A program made the position numbers and the translations under genes. From DATCLS01 sp035296625 (lineage in GTDB: Bacteria > Actinomycetota > Acidimicrobiia > Acidimicrobiales > VFJN01): a DNA stretch of 64,000 bases. Under the pieces are notes generated by a model, which saw only the letters and a list, made by a program, of their open reading frames with translations, made no database searches and was not told the origin of the DNA. Positions 1-8,453 of the stretch are shown piece after piece (the first letter of the stretch is position 1; each line of letters opens with the position of its first letter). The stretch is from contig DATHAO010000016.1 in assembly GCA_035296625.1 (NCBI GenBank), positions 1 through 64,000 on the forward strand, written 5' to 3'.

Positions 1-1674
1 GGGCACCACCACCACTTCGCGGACCGCGGCGTGGCCTACGCCCTGTCGGTCGAGGCCGCCCGCCGGCCGGTGGCGCTGCCCCGCCTGGCCGACTGGATCC
101 GCGCCCACCCGCCCAGGGACGAAGCCCGCGTGCGCTTGTCGGCCTGGTCCTGCACCCACGGCGTCGACCGCTGGAAGGACGACTGCGGTTGCCACACCGG
201 CGGCGAGCCCGGCTGGACCCAGGGTTGGCGCCGCCCGCTGCGCGAGGCCCTCGACGTGGTGCGGGACGCGGCGGCCGAGGTGTTCGAGCGCCGGGGCCCC
301 GCCGTGCTGCGGGACCCGTGGGCGGCGCGCGACGCGTACGTCGACGTGCTGCTCGGCGCGGTCGGGCGGCCGGAGTTCGTGGCCATGCACGTCATCGGCG
401 ACCCGGTCGAGGCGCTCACGCTGCTCGAGAGCCAGCGCCACGCGCTGCTGATGTACACGTCGTGCGGCTGGTTCTTCAACGACCTGGCAGCCCTGGAGAC
501 GGTCCAGATCCTGCGCTACGCCGCCCGCTGCCTCGACCTGCTCGACGAGCTGGGCGAGCACCCGCCGGTCGACCGTGTCCTCGACACGCTGGCCCGGGCC
601 CGCAGCAACCGGGCCGAGGAGGGCGACGGCCGAGCCGTGTGGCACCGTCACGTCACGCCGAGCCGGGTCGATCCCGGCCGCGTCGTGGCCCATCTCGCGC
701 TCACCGAGCTGCTGGCCGGCGCCGCCGCCGGCGCCGAGCTCGGCGGGTTCTCGGTCGATCGCGAGGTGGCCGAGGCCGTCCACCGCGGCGGCGTCGCCGT
801 GTGCGCCGGCCGCATGGCCCTCACCCACCGCCGCACCGGGCGGCGCACCTCCTGGGCGTACGGCGCCGTGCATCTCGGCGGGCTCGAGGTCAGCGGGGCG
901 GTGCGCCCGGCGCGTGACCTCGAGGCCGATGCCGCGTCGGCGCTCAACCTCGTCGAGGCCACGCGCCGGGGCGACCGGGTCACCGAGCTGCTGCGTTCGG
1001 TCGTCGCCCTCTTCGGTCCGCGCGAGTTCGGCTTGGAGAGCGCTCTGCCCAGCGAGGGCGGCGATGTGGCCCACGCCACCGCCGGCGCCCTGGCGGACCG
1101 GTTCGTCGCCGCCTACGAGCGGCTTCGGGCCGACAACCACGACACGCTCGCGTCGCTGGCCGTGCTCGAGACGGTCCTGCCGCCGGAGCTCCGGGGCCCG
1201 ATCGAGGCGGCCCTCGCGCGTCGGCTCGACGTGGCGGTGGCCGAGGCCGGCGGGGTCACCGACCCCGAGGCGTACCTCCGGGCGCTGGCCGTAGTGCGCA
1301 CGGCCCGCGAGGAGGGCGTGCGGCTGGCGTCGCCGCGCGCCGCCCTGTCGCTCGGCCGGGCGGTGTCCCGGGCGGTCGACCGGGCCTCGCTCGAGGCGAC
1401 CGAGACCACGGTGGCCCGGGCCGTGGGCATGGTCGCCCTCGCCCAGGAACTGGGACTCGAGGTCGACCTCACCGTCGCCGAGGAGCTGGTCTACGACGCC
1501 CTGCGCGACGAGCGGGTCCCTCCCGACGACCGCGAGCGCCTGGCACCACTGGCCCGTGTGCTGGGCGTGGCCCCCGGCCTGGCGCCGTCGCCGCCCGGTG
1601 ACGGCCCGGCGGACGGCGGCGTCCGCCCGGCGGGCCGGCGCGACCGGTCGGGCGCGTTCGACACATCGGCCTGA
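1..1674 (+). CDS. GH57-family glycoside hydrolase with DUF3536, 5'-truncated by the window edge
   Basis: The frame is open from base 1, so the true start lies upstream; 557 codons are visible. The first residues (GHHHHF) and the later block SCTHGVDRWKDDCGCHTGG are the hallmark segments of the alpha-amylase/alpha-mannosidase-like GH57 proteins that carry a C-terminal DUF3536 region; a cytoplasmic alpha-glucan-acting role is family knowledge. The rest is mostly helical and acidic/Arg-rich, as in that C-terminal region. There is no signal peptide in the visible part. The last 45 or so residues are Pro/Gly/Arg-rich and look unconserved. The stop codon (1672-1674) lies inside the first copy of a tandem direct repeat, so the present C-terminus may be recent. 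Confidence 0.85.
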   Translation, partial: GHHHHFADRGVAYALSVEAARRPVALPRLADWIRAHPPRDEARVRLSAWSCTHGVDRWKDDCGCHTGGEPGWTQGWRRPLREALDVVRDAAAEVFERRGPAVLRDPWAARDAYVDVLLGAVGRPEFVAMHVIGDPVEALTLLESQRHALLMYTSCGWFFNDLAALETVQILRYAARCLDLLDELGEHPPVDRVLDTLARARSNRAEEGDGRAVWHRHVTPSRVDPGRVVAHLALTELLAGAAAGAELGGFSVDREVAEAVHRGGVAVCAGRMALTHRRTGRRTSWAYGAVHLGGLEVSGAVRPARDLEADAASALNLVEATRRGDRVTELLRSVVALFGPREFGLESALPSEGGDVAHATAGALADRFVAAYERLRADNHDTLASLAVLETVLPPELRGPIEAALARRLDVAVAEAGGVTDPEAYLRALAVVRTAREEGVRLASPRAALSLGRAVSRAVDRASLEATETTVARAVGMVALAQELGLEVDLTVAEELVYDALRDERVPPDDRERLAPLARVLGVAPGLAPSPPGDGPADGGVRPAGRRDRSGAFDTSA

Positions 1675-1874
1675 GCACTCCGCCGCCCGGCGCACCGGCG
1701 TGTGGCCGTCGGGCGACCGGCGCCGGCCCGACCGGCGCGCGGGCGAGCGGCAGGCGTCCGGCGCGACCCGTCCGGCGCCGTGCAGACATCGGCCTGAGCA
1801 CTCCGCCGCCCGGCGCGCCCGCGTGTGGCCGTCGGGCGACCGGCGCCCGGCCCGACCGGCGCGCGGGCGAGCGG
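1663..1874. repeat. tandem direct repeat spanning a gene end (two ~88-bp copies)
   Basis: Copy 1 covers about 1663-1750 and copy 2 about 1786-1874, offset by 123-124 bp with few mismatches and one indel. Copy 1 contains the GH57 stop codon; copy 2 repeats the same ACATCGGCCTGAGCACTCCG text in the spacer before the rhomboid gene. This is a direct-reading observation. It fills most of the 271-bp gap, in which no other gene is evident. Confidence 0.85.
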
Positions 1875-1931
1875 CCGCCGTCGGGCGTCGGGCGTCCGGC
1901 GGGCCCACAGCTCGTTCCCAGCGACCGCCGG

Positions 1932-1937
1932 TACCCT
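1932..1937 (+). promoter_or_regulatory. putative leaderless -10 element (TACCCT) of the rhomboid gene
   Basis: TACCCT ends 8 bases before the GTG at 1946, and no Shine-Dalgarno sequence precedes that start. It fits the TAnnnT pattern seen at several other starts in this window. Confidence 0.5.
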
Positions 1938-1945
1938 CGGCCCCC

Positions 1946-2773
1946 GTGGAGACCGACGTCCAGACCTGCTACCGCCACGACGATCGGCGCGCCGGCGTGC
2001 GGTGCCAGCGCTGCGACCGCCCCATCTGCCCCGCCTGCATGCACCAGGCGTCGGTCGGCTTCCACTGCCCCGAGTGCACCAGGGCGGCGCCCCAGCGGGT
2101 CGTCAGCGCCCGGTCGTTGGCGGGCGCGTCCCGCCCCGTCGCGGCGCTCGCCATCATCGCGGTCAACCTGGCGGTCTGGTTCGCCGACCTGCCGAGCGTG
2201 AACGACGTCATGAACGGCATCGGGCGCATCGGTGGCGACGCTGCGCTCTACGGCCCGGCCGTGGCCGCCGGCGACTGGTGGCGCCCGCTCACCGCGGGCT
2301 TCGTCCACGCCGGCCCACTGCACGTCGGGTTCAACATGTTCCTGCTGTGGCGCCTGGCGCAGATCCTGGAACCGGCCGTGAAGTGGACCGGGTTCGTCGC
2401 TCTCTACGTCATGTCGCTCGTCGGCGGCTCGCTGGCCGTGCTGCTGATCTCGCCCAACGAGGTGACGGTCGGAGCATCCGGGGCCGTGTTCGGGCTGATG
2501 GCGGCCGCGTTCGTAGCCATGCGGTCGCGGGGCATCGACCCGTTCAGCACGGGTATCGGTCCGCTGATCGTGCTGAACCTCGTGTTGACCTTTGCCGTGC
2601 CAGGCATCTCGGTCGGCGGCCACGTGGGCGGCCTGATCACCGGGGCGGTGGGCGGTTGGCTGCTCTGGGTGTGGGCGCCGCGCCTCGGGCCCCCGCTCGC
2701 CCGGACCGTGCCACCGCTCGTCTGCCTCGCGCTGGCCGGTGTGCTCTACGCCGGCTGCCTCGCGGTGGCCTGA
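1946..2773 (+). CDS. rhomboid-family intramembrane serine protease with N-terminal zinc-binding segment
   Basis: 275 aa. The N-terminus has a B-box-like Cys/His cluster (CYRHDDRRAGVRCQRC, then CPACMHQ and CPEC) that probably binds zinc in the cytoplasm. About six membrane segments follow. The rhomboid catalytic pair is visible: Ser178 in GASGAVFG and His226 in GGHVGG, and the HVGFN oxyanion-region motif lies about 45 residues before the serine. Rhomboids cleave transmembrane substrates within the bilayer; the substrate is unknown. The GTG at 1946 is chosen because the cysteine cluster begins just after it and because TACCCT lies at leaderless spacing; the frame is open further upstream but there crosses the repeat and is low-complexity. 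Confidence 0.88.
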   Translation: METDVQTCYRHDDRRAGVRCQRCDRPICPACMHQASVGFHCPECTRAAPQRVVSARSLAGASRPVAALAIIAVNLAVWFADLPSVNDVMNGIGRIGGDAALYGPAVAAGDWWRPLTAGFVHAGPLHVGFNMFLLWRLAQILEPAVKWTGFVALYVMSLVGGSLAVLLISPNEVTVGASGAVFGLMAAAFVAMRSRGIDPFSTGIGPLIVLNLVLTFAVPGISVGGHVGGLITGAVGGWLLWVWAPRLGPPLARTVPPLVCLALAGVLYAGCLAVA

Positions 2774-2832
2774 CGCGCCAGGCGGTACCGCCCCACAGGC
2801 GGCCCTCGGTCGGGGTTCGCGCCCGGTAGCGG

Positions 2833-3279
2833 TCAGCCGGACGACGGGACGACGCGACGGGCGAAGCGGCGCAGGTTGCCGGCCCAGACGCGGCGCAGCA
2901 CGGGTGCCGCCAGCGTGGCCGTGACCGGCCCGCCGAGGTACCAGGGAAAGGCCAGGTCCTCCTCCCACACCAGCTCGGTGCGATCGCCGGCCGCGGGCTC
3001 CAACGTGAAGCGCCCGGTGCCGGTGACGATGCCGGAGTGGCGCACGCCCATGGCCCGGGCCGGCTCCCACTCGGTCACCTCCATGAGGTCCTGTGTGCGC
3101 AGGGGACCGATCTGCGTGTCGCACGCGAACGTGGTCCCGACCCCCTCCTGCCGGTCGCCCGTGAAGCGGATCGACGTGGCGTCCGCCATCCACGAGACGT
3201 GGTCGGTGATGTCGCTGAGGTGGCGCCACACCTCACCCACCGACGCATCGACCAGCTGGGTGACGCGGACCTTCGGCAT
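2833..3279 (-). CDS. SRPBCC (polyketide cyclase/dehydrase-like) family protein
   Basis: 148 aa. A START/Bet v1-like fold is indicated by the opening VRVTQLVDASVGEVWRHLSD, the tryptophan-rich middle, and the terminal amphipathic helix LRRVWAGNLRRFARR. Such proteins hold hydrophobic ligands in a deep pocket; the ligand is not predictable. The ATG at 3279 is preferred to an in-frame ATG at 3300 because the conserved fold begins immediately after it and TAGCGT (3290-3285 on this strand) sits 5 bases upstream, at leaderless spacing. It lies downstream of, and in the same direction as, the large acyltransferase gene, 160 bp away. Confidence 0.8.
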   Translation of the reverse strand: MPKVRVTQLVDASVGEVWRHLSDITDHVSWMADATSIRFTGDRQEGVGTTFACDTQIGPLRTQDLMEVTEWEPARAMGVRHSGIVTGTGRFTLEPAAGDRTELVWEEDLAFPWYLGGPVTATLAAPVLRRVWAGNLRRFARRVVPSSG

Positions 3280-3284
3280 GCTGG

Positions 3285-3290
3285 ACGCTA
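3285..3290 (-). promoter_or_regulatory. putative leaderless -10 element (TAGCGT)
   Basis: On the minus strand TAGCGT ends 5 bases before the ATG at 3279; no Shine-Dalgarno sequence is visible between them. Confidence 0.45.
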
Positions 3291-3438
3291 CCCGGGTCAC
3301 AGCCGGTCACCCACCGGCGGTGGTGGTCGGCTCACCCGGGCGCTCGCCCGTGGGCTCGACCGCCGCCGCACCTCGGGCACGAGCCACTCGGCGGGCCGCG
3401 CCGGAGCCGTCCATCGTGACGTGGACCGCGTCGGTCCC

Positions 3439-6400
3439 TCATGAGTCGATGATGCGCAGGACCTCTCGGGCGATCCAGTCGGCGGCCACCCGGGCACCGG
3501 TCTCGGTGAACGTCGCACCGTCCTGGCGGTAGTCGGTGCTGAACTCGCCCCCACGCGGCAGCTCCTGGGCCCAGGCGGTCATGTCCACAACCTCGAGGTC
3601 GTGGCCGTCCGCCGCCGCTCGCACCAGCTCGTTGTAGCGGTCGACGCGCTGGGGATCGTTCTCCTCCCAGCGGGTCCAGTCGCCGTTCGCGCCGGGCAGC
3701 CGCACGTGGGGGATCGTGGCCCACAGGACCGGCACACCGGCGTCGGCCAGCTCACCGGCCAGCTCGTCGAGCTGCGTGGCCAGCCACGAGTCGTAGAGCG
3801 GGTCGCCGAGGTGGCGCCAGGCACCGTCGATCTCGCGGTCGCCCAGCTCGCCCAGGCCCGTGACCACCACGACGACGTCCGCACTGGTGGCGTCGAGCAG
3901 CTCGGGTAGGCGGGGCTCCCAGCCGGTGCACCCGGTCTGCTCGCCGATCGTCTCGCCGGCCAGGCGCACGGGACCTGGCGCGCCGGGAGGGCAGTCGTCG
4001 GTGACGTGGGTGTCGAGGCGCATCTGGTCGTCGGCGTGCTCATCGTTCCAGACGGCGAAGCCCGGCACGATCGACGAGGCCAGCGCGTCGCCCACGAGGG
4101 CGACCGACGCCACCTCCGAGGCCGTCGGCACGACCACGTCGAGGTCGCCCGGACCCTCGCCGTCGTCGATCGCCAGACTCACACCCACCGGCGGCTTGAG
4201 CGGCACGATCACGGCGACCACGAGCACCACGGCCGTCGCCCCCATCAGCGCTCCGGCGAGCCGGCGCCGCGGCATGCGCAGCTTCGTGCGGAACGGTTGC
4301 TCGAGGGCCACGTGGAGCGCGGTCGCGACGGCCAGCGTGGCGGCCACCCGCAACCCGAACAGGGCCGGACCCGGCAGGTCGAGGCGCGGCTCGTCGATGA
4401 GGAGGTAGATCGGCCAGTGCGCCAGGTAGGCGGTGTAGCTGATGCGCCCGAGCATGCGCAGCGGCCACGTGCCGAGGAACGTGGCCGCCGGGCCGGGGGC
4501 GGTGACCGCCAGGATCACGAGCGCCGTCAGCACGGCGTTGAGCGCGGTGATGCCGGCGAAGAGGTTCGGGTCGCCGAGCGACGTCCGGCTCCACAGCACG
4601 GCGAGGGCCGCCAGCGCACCCACGGCGCCGTATCGGGCGGCGGCCACGCCCAGCTCGCTCCCCAGCACGCGGCGCATCGCGGGGCTGAGCACGCAGTAGG
4701 CCAGCGCGACACCGACCAGGACCTCGCCGGCCCGGGTGTGGGTGCCGTAGTAGGCGAGGCCGCCGTTGCCGTCGACCTCGGCGGTGGCCTTGGCGAGTAC
4801 GAACGACAGGACGGCCACGAGTCCGAACACCGCGCCGCCCAGCCGCCAGTGGCGCCCCGCCACCTTCATGAGGCCCACGAAGAGCAGGGGCATGACGACG
4901 ACGAGCTGGGCCAGAACGGCGAGCGACCACAGGTGCTGCACCGGGGAGGGGTCGAGGAAGATGCCGGCGACGTCTCGGTCGGCGAGGACCGCGTGCCAGT
5001 TCGTGGCCCACGCGGCCGCCCAGAGCATGTCGGCTCGGAAGCCGGGCCCGGTGCCGACACGCAGCGTGAACTGCAGGACGATCACGAGCGCGAGCACGGC
5101 CACGTAGGCGGGGACGAGGCGGCGGGCGCGCCGCTCCCAGAGGCGGCCGAGAGCCAGCCGGCCGGTCTGCGCCCACTCGGCGAGGGCCAGCGTGGCGAGC
5201 AGGAATCCGGACAGCGTGAAGAACGACGAGATGCCGAGGAAGCCGCCCCGGGCCGCGTCCCAGCCCTGATGGAACAGCAGCACGGCGATCAGGGCGAGGC
5301 CGCGGAGGCCGTCGAAGCCGGCGATGTCGGGGAGGCGGGGGGCGTCGTCGAGCTCGGCGGGAGCCTTGGGGCCCGTCGGGCGCCGCCGGTGGTCGGCGCC
5401 GTCTCCGTCGTCGGCGTCGTCGTCGGGGCCATGCCCGGCGCCGCTGTACTCGAGCTCGTCGACGCCCGTGCCGCCGTAGCGCTGGTCGAGATCGACGCCG
5501 GTGCCGCCGTAGGGCTGGTCGAGATCGACGCCCGTGCCGCCGTAGCGTTCGTCGAGATCGACGCCGTTGGCGAGCCCGGTCTCGGAGCCCGTGTCCGGAT
5601 CGGTGCCGTAGGGCGGCGGGGCGTACGGGTCCCACCCGCCGGGTGCCGGCGGTCCGCCGGGCCCGTCCGGGCGGCCGGGTGCCAGCGGTCCGCCCGGTGC
5701 GGGCGGCGGTCCCGGCAGTGGCGGGGCGTCGGGCGGCCACGCGGAGGGCGCCGCGTGGAGGTCGGGCTGCCACCCGCGGGTCATGCTGCGGGCGCCCGTC
5801 GGCGACGGTGCGCCCGGCCCAAACGCCGCCCCGGCGCCGGCTGCGCCGCCGTACCCGAGGTCGCCGGTGCCGGTGTCGTCGCCGGGGCCGGTCGCGGGTC
5901 CGCGGCCGTAGCGGGGGTCGGTGCCTCTGTCATAGCTGGCGCCCGTCGTGCGCCGCGGGTCGTAGCCGCGCCCGGACGGGCCGCCGTAGCCGGCGTCGCG
6001 GGTCGCGCCGGGGCGCCGGGACGGCTCGTCGCCGGCCTCGGGGCGTCTCCCGGAGGGGCCGCCGCCCGACCCGGCGTGGAACCCGCTCGTCGCCCCGGGG
6101 TCGGCGCCGCGGGCCGTGTCGGCGAGCGGATCGCTGGCGTCGCCGGTGCGCAGGGTCGGTGGCCACGTGTGCGGGCCGGTCGTGTCCTCGGGCCGGTCCC
6201 GGCCGAGGGCACCCTGGCCGCCGGGAGCGGCCGGCCCGCCCGGGCGCTGGTCCACCGGCGGGGGCCACCGGTCGTCGCCCGGGCTGCGGGCGCCGCTCCG
6301 GCCGCGGGCACCGGCGCCCGTGTCGTCCCGGCCCCTGTCGCCCCGGCTGCGCCCGCGCAGCTCGTCGAGCCCCTGTCCCGGCCCCCCGTACGGCCGCACG

Positions 6401-7734
6401 CCCTCGCCGGGATCCTCGGCGGCGGGCGCGGCGGGGCCCGTGCCGGTGTGGCCCGGCGGTGTGGACCAGCGGCTCGTGCGGCCGCCGGCCGTGTCGTCGC
6501 GGCGCCCGGGAGAGCGTCCGCCGGCCGTGTCGTCGCGGCGCCCGGGGGAGCGGTCGCCGGCCGTGTCGTCGCGCCGCGCGGACGAGCGGGCCGCGCCGCC
6601 GAAGAGTCGGTTCCGACCCGAGGGCAGGGCCGGGACGGGCTCGTCACCGCCGCCCGGAAGGCGGTTGGGGCGGCCGGTGGGGCCCTCGGCGGCACCGGGC
6701 GATCGGGCGGGCGGAGCGGTGGGGAGATCGTCGAGGTCCGGCCAGACGCTCTCCGCGTCGCCGGGCCTGTCGGCCCGCGTCGACGAGCGCCCGGACGGTG
6801 CCGGCGGGACGCCGGGGTCGCGCCCCACGCGGCCCTGGTCGTCGCGGCCCTCGCCGCGGTCGGGACGTCGCCCGGCGTCGCGGGAGGACCAGCCGGTCGA
6901 GCCGGCACCCGGGCCGGAGTCGCCCGCTCCCCGGTACACCCCGGGCCGGTCGGCGGCACCCGGGCCGGAGTCGCCCGCTCCCCGGTACACCCCGGGCCGG
7001 TCGGAGCCGGGAGGGCGGTACGCCCGCGCCGAGCCCGTGTCGCCGGCAGCGCGGCCGGACCCCGGACCGCCGGCGCCCGGCGCGCGGTAGGCGCGCGAAG
7101 CGCCGATGTCGTCGGGGGAGCGGTATGCCCCGGACCGGCCGCTCTCCTCGCGGGCCCGGTAGGCCGCGTTGCGGCTCGAGTCGTCGGCCCGCCGGTCGGT
7201 CCCCCGTGCCCGGCCCTCGCGATCGGGCGACCGGTAGATCGGGCCGCTCGGCCCGTCGCCGCCCGGACCGCCGGCGCCGCCGGCCGGGTCGCCGGGCGAT
7301 CGCAGCGACCGCCGGGAGGGCCGATCGTCACCGGGGGCAGCGGGCGGGCGGTACATGGGCCCGGCCGCCGCGCCGCCGTAGCCGCGCCCGGAGACGTCGC
7401 CGGCCCCGCCCGGTTGACCGGCACCGGGGCCGGCACCGGCAGGCCCACCCGCAGGTCCGGCCGTGCCAGCGCCGCTCGACCAACGCTCGCCGGAACGGCC
7501 GCCCGGGGCCTCGGGCGGCTCGTCGGCGGGCCACTCCTCGAGCGGCGGACCCGCGGGATCGCTGCGGTCCCATGCCCGTGGCCGCCGGGGTTGCTCGCCC
7601 TGGCGCCGGCGTGCCGGGGGCCGTTCCCCCGAACCGGGGGGGCCGGCGTCGCCGCTGCGTCGCCCGTCCGGCCGTCGATCCCCAGCGCCGTCACCGGGTT
7701 CCGGTCGGTGCGACGGCGGTCGCGCAGCGGTCAG
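3439..7734 (-). CDS. giant acyltransferase-3 / SGNH-like fusion with disordered N-terminal half, probable CTG start
   Basis: 1431 aa if started at the CTG at 7734-7732, or 1305 aa from the first ATG (7356). Residues 1 to about 790 are low-complexity Pro/Gly/Arg/Asp sequence with YR-S/P-P-D/G motifs and tandem repeats, presumably cytoplasmic and disordered. From about 800 an OafA-type acyltransferase-3 domain begins (FDGLRGLALIAVLLFHQGWD, then SSFFTLSGFLL and an RRARRLVPAY loop) with about ten membrane helices. From about 1205 an SGNH-hydrolase-like extracytoplasmic domain follows (VALVGDALASS). In this family the membrane part passes acyl groups across the membrane to envelope glycans and the SGNH part finishes the transfer. 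The CTG choice rests on GGAGG at 7746-7742 with 7-base spacing and on unbroken composition upstream of 7356; no ATG, GTG or TTG occurs in frame there. Confidence 0.82.
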   Translation of the reverse strand: MTAARPPSHRPEPGDGAGDRRPDGRRSGDAGPPGSGERPPARRRQGEQPRRPRAWDRSDPAGPPLEEWPADEPPEAPGGRSGERWSSGAGTAGPAGGPAGAGPGAGQPGGAGDVSGRGYGGAAAGPMYRPPAAPGDDRPSRRSLRSPGDPAGGAGGPGGDGPSGPIYRSPDREGRARGTDRRADDSSRNAAYRAREESGRSGAYRSPDDIGASRAYRAPGAGGPGSGRAAGDTGSARAYRPPGSDRPGVYRGAGDSGPGAADRPGVYRGAGDSGPGAGSTGWSSRDAGRRPDRGEGRDDQGRVGRDPGVPPAPSGRSSTRADRPGDAESVWPDLDDLPTAPPARSPGAAEGPTGRPNRLPGGGDEPVPALPSGRNRLFGGAARSSARRDDTAGDRSPGRRDDTAGGRSPGRRDDTAGGRTSRWSTPPGHTGTGPAAPAAEDPGEGVRPYGGPGQGLDELRGRSRGDRGRDDTGAGARGRSGARSPGDDRWPPPVDQRPGGPAAPGGQGALGRDRPEDTTGPHTWPPTLRTGDASDPLADTARGADPGATSGFHAGSGGGPSGRRPEAGDEPSRRPGATRDAGYGGPSGRGYDPRRTTGASYDRGTDPRYGRGPATGPGDDTGTGDLGYGGAAGAGAAFGPGAPSPTGARSMTRGWQPDLHAAPSAWPPDAPPLPGPPPAPGGPLAPGRPDGPGGPPAPGGWDPYAPPPYGTDPDTGSETGLANGVDLDERYGGTGVDLDQPYGGTGVDLDQRYGGTGVDELEYSGAGHGPDDDADDGDGADHRRRPTGPKAPAELDDAPRLPDIAGFDGLRGLALIAVLLFHQGWDAARGGFLGISSFFTLSGFLLATLALAEWAQTGRLALGRLWERRARRLVPAYVAVLALVIVLQFTLRVGTGPGFRADMLWAAAWATNWHAVLADRDVAGIFLDPSPVQHLWSLAVLAQLVVVMPLLFVGLMKVAGRHWRLGGAVFGLVAVLSFVLAKATAEVDGNGGLAYYGTHTRAGEVLVGVALAYCVLSPAMRRVLGSELGVAAARYGAVGALAALAVLWSRTSLGDPNLFAGITALNAVLTALVILAVTAPGPAATFLGTWPLRMLGRISYTAYLAHWPIYLLIDEPRLDLPGPALFGLRVAATLAVATALHVALEQPFRTKLRMPRRRLAGALMGATAVVLVVAVIVPLKPPVGVSLAIDDGEGPGDLDVVVPTASEVASVALVGDALASSIVPGFAVWNDEHADDQMRLDTHVTDDCPPGAPGPVRLAGETIGEQTGCTGWEPRLPELLDATSADVVVVVTGLGELGDREIDGAWRHLGDPLYDSWLATQLDELAGELADAGVPVLWATIPHVRLPGANGDWTRWEENDPQRVDRYNELVRAAADGHDLEVVDMTAWAQELPRGGEFSTDYRQDGATFTETGARVAADWIAREVLRIIDS
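5461..5565 (-). repeat. 33-bp in-frame tandem repeats (GVDLDxxYGGT units)
   Basis: Three near-identical 11-residue units plus a divergent fourth lie in the disordered part of the acyltransferase, just before its catalytic domain. The units differ mainly at the two residues after GVDLD (ER, QP, QR). Confidence 0.85.
6904..7004 (-). repeat. 51-bp in-frame tandem duplication in the acyltransferase tail
   Basis: Two essentially identical 51-bp units (6904-6954 and 6955-7004) encode DRPGVYRGAGDSGPGA twice. The exact DNA identity points to a recent slippage or unequal exchange event. Confidence 0.85.
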
Positions 7735-7866
7735 TGTGATTCCTCCAGAATCCGTACCGGCGGTTCACGCCGGCTATTGGCCCAGGGCGCGCCCGCCACG
7801 TCGGTCGGCAAAGACTACCTACCTTGCGGTGCGGGCCGCGCCAGAGTGGCGGCGGCACGGAGCGGC

Positions 7867-8382
7867 TCAGGCGCGGTGTCGCAGCCGGCGGACCATCGTG
7901 ACCGACGCGAGCGGGTTGCGTCCCCGGTCCGCCACCTCGTGCTCGCCCATCGCCACGAAGCCCAGGCGCTCGTAGAGGCGGCGGGCCGGGTTGTCGCCCC
8001 GCACGCTGAGGCACACCGCGTCGAACCGCTCGGCGGCGTCGTCGAGCAGCCGCGTGAGCAACGAGGTTCCCAGTCCTGCGCCGCGCACCTCGGGAGCGAC
8101 CGCCACGGCGAGCTCGGGCGTGGCGTCGTCGACGTAGCCGTAACCGGGCTCTTCGCCCGTCAGCAGCCGCAGCCAGGCGGCGCCGAGCAGGACGGCGTCC
8201 CCGCCGACGACGCCCAGGTCGGCCGGGCGGCCCCACCCGTCCACGTAGCGGGCCAGCTCGGGCACCGCCCGCAGGCCGGACGGGTCCGCGATGCCCTCCT
8301 CGGCGGCGTGCGCCGCCTCGTGGAGCATCGCCCAGAGGAAGGGTTCGTCGTCGGGCCGTGCGGCGCGCAGGGCGAAGGGCAT
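7867..8382 (-). CDS. GNAT-family N-acetyltransferase
   Basis: 171 aa. The acetyl-CoA binding loop appears as VRGAGLGTSLLTRLLDD, followed by NPARRLYERLGFVAMGEHEV, the usual C-terminal beta-bulge segment of the fold. The N-terminal part has LRAARPDDEPFLWAMLHEA, a normal GNAT opening. The ATG at 8382 is preferred over longer in-frame options because everything upstream is Arg/Gly-rich noise that overlaps the divergent tatD promoter. The substrate is unknown. It is divergent from tatD (71-bp gap). Confidence 0.85.
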   Translation of the reverse strand: MPFALRAARPDDEPFLWAMLHEAAHAAEEGIADPSGLRAVPELARYVDGWGRPADLGVVGGDAVLLGAAWLRLLTGEEPGYGYVDDATPELAVAVAPEVRGAGLGTSLLTRLLDDAAERFDAVCLSVRGDNPARRLYERLGFVAMGEHEVADRGRNPLASVTMVRRLRHRA

Positions 8383-8439
8383 GCGCCCCGTTGCTAGCAA
8401 GCGCTCCGGGCCCCGGCGAGCCGGTTCCCGACCGCCGGG

Positions 8440-8445
8440 TAGCCT
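8440..8445 (+). promoter_or_regulatory. putative leaderless -10 element (TAGCCT) of tatD
   Basis: TAGCCT followed by 8 bases and GTG at 8454; nearly the same text (TAGCCT then CGCCCG) precedes the S49 peptidase gene at 20535. Confidence 0.55.
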
Positions 8446-8453
8446 CGCCCGTC

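Noticed and set aside
6480..6560. Regularly spaced repeats suggesting a CRISPR array.
   Set aside because: The repeats are in-frame parts of a low-complexity protein tail (DDTAGGRSPGRR), lack unique spacers, and no cas genes are present.
4006..8397. A very long open frame on the plus strand (over 1400 codons) antisense to the acyltransferase gene.
   Set aside because: It is a GC-content shadow of the disordered coding region: no start signal, no recognisable domains, Arg/Gly/Val-rich composition typical of antisense frames.
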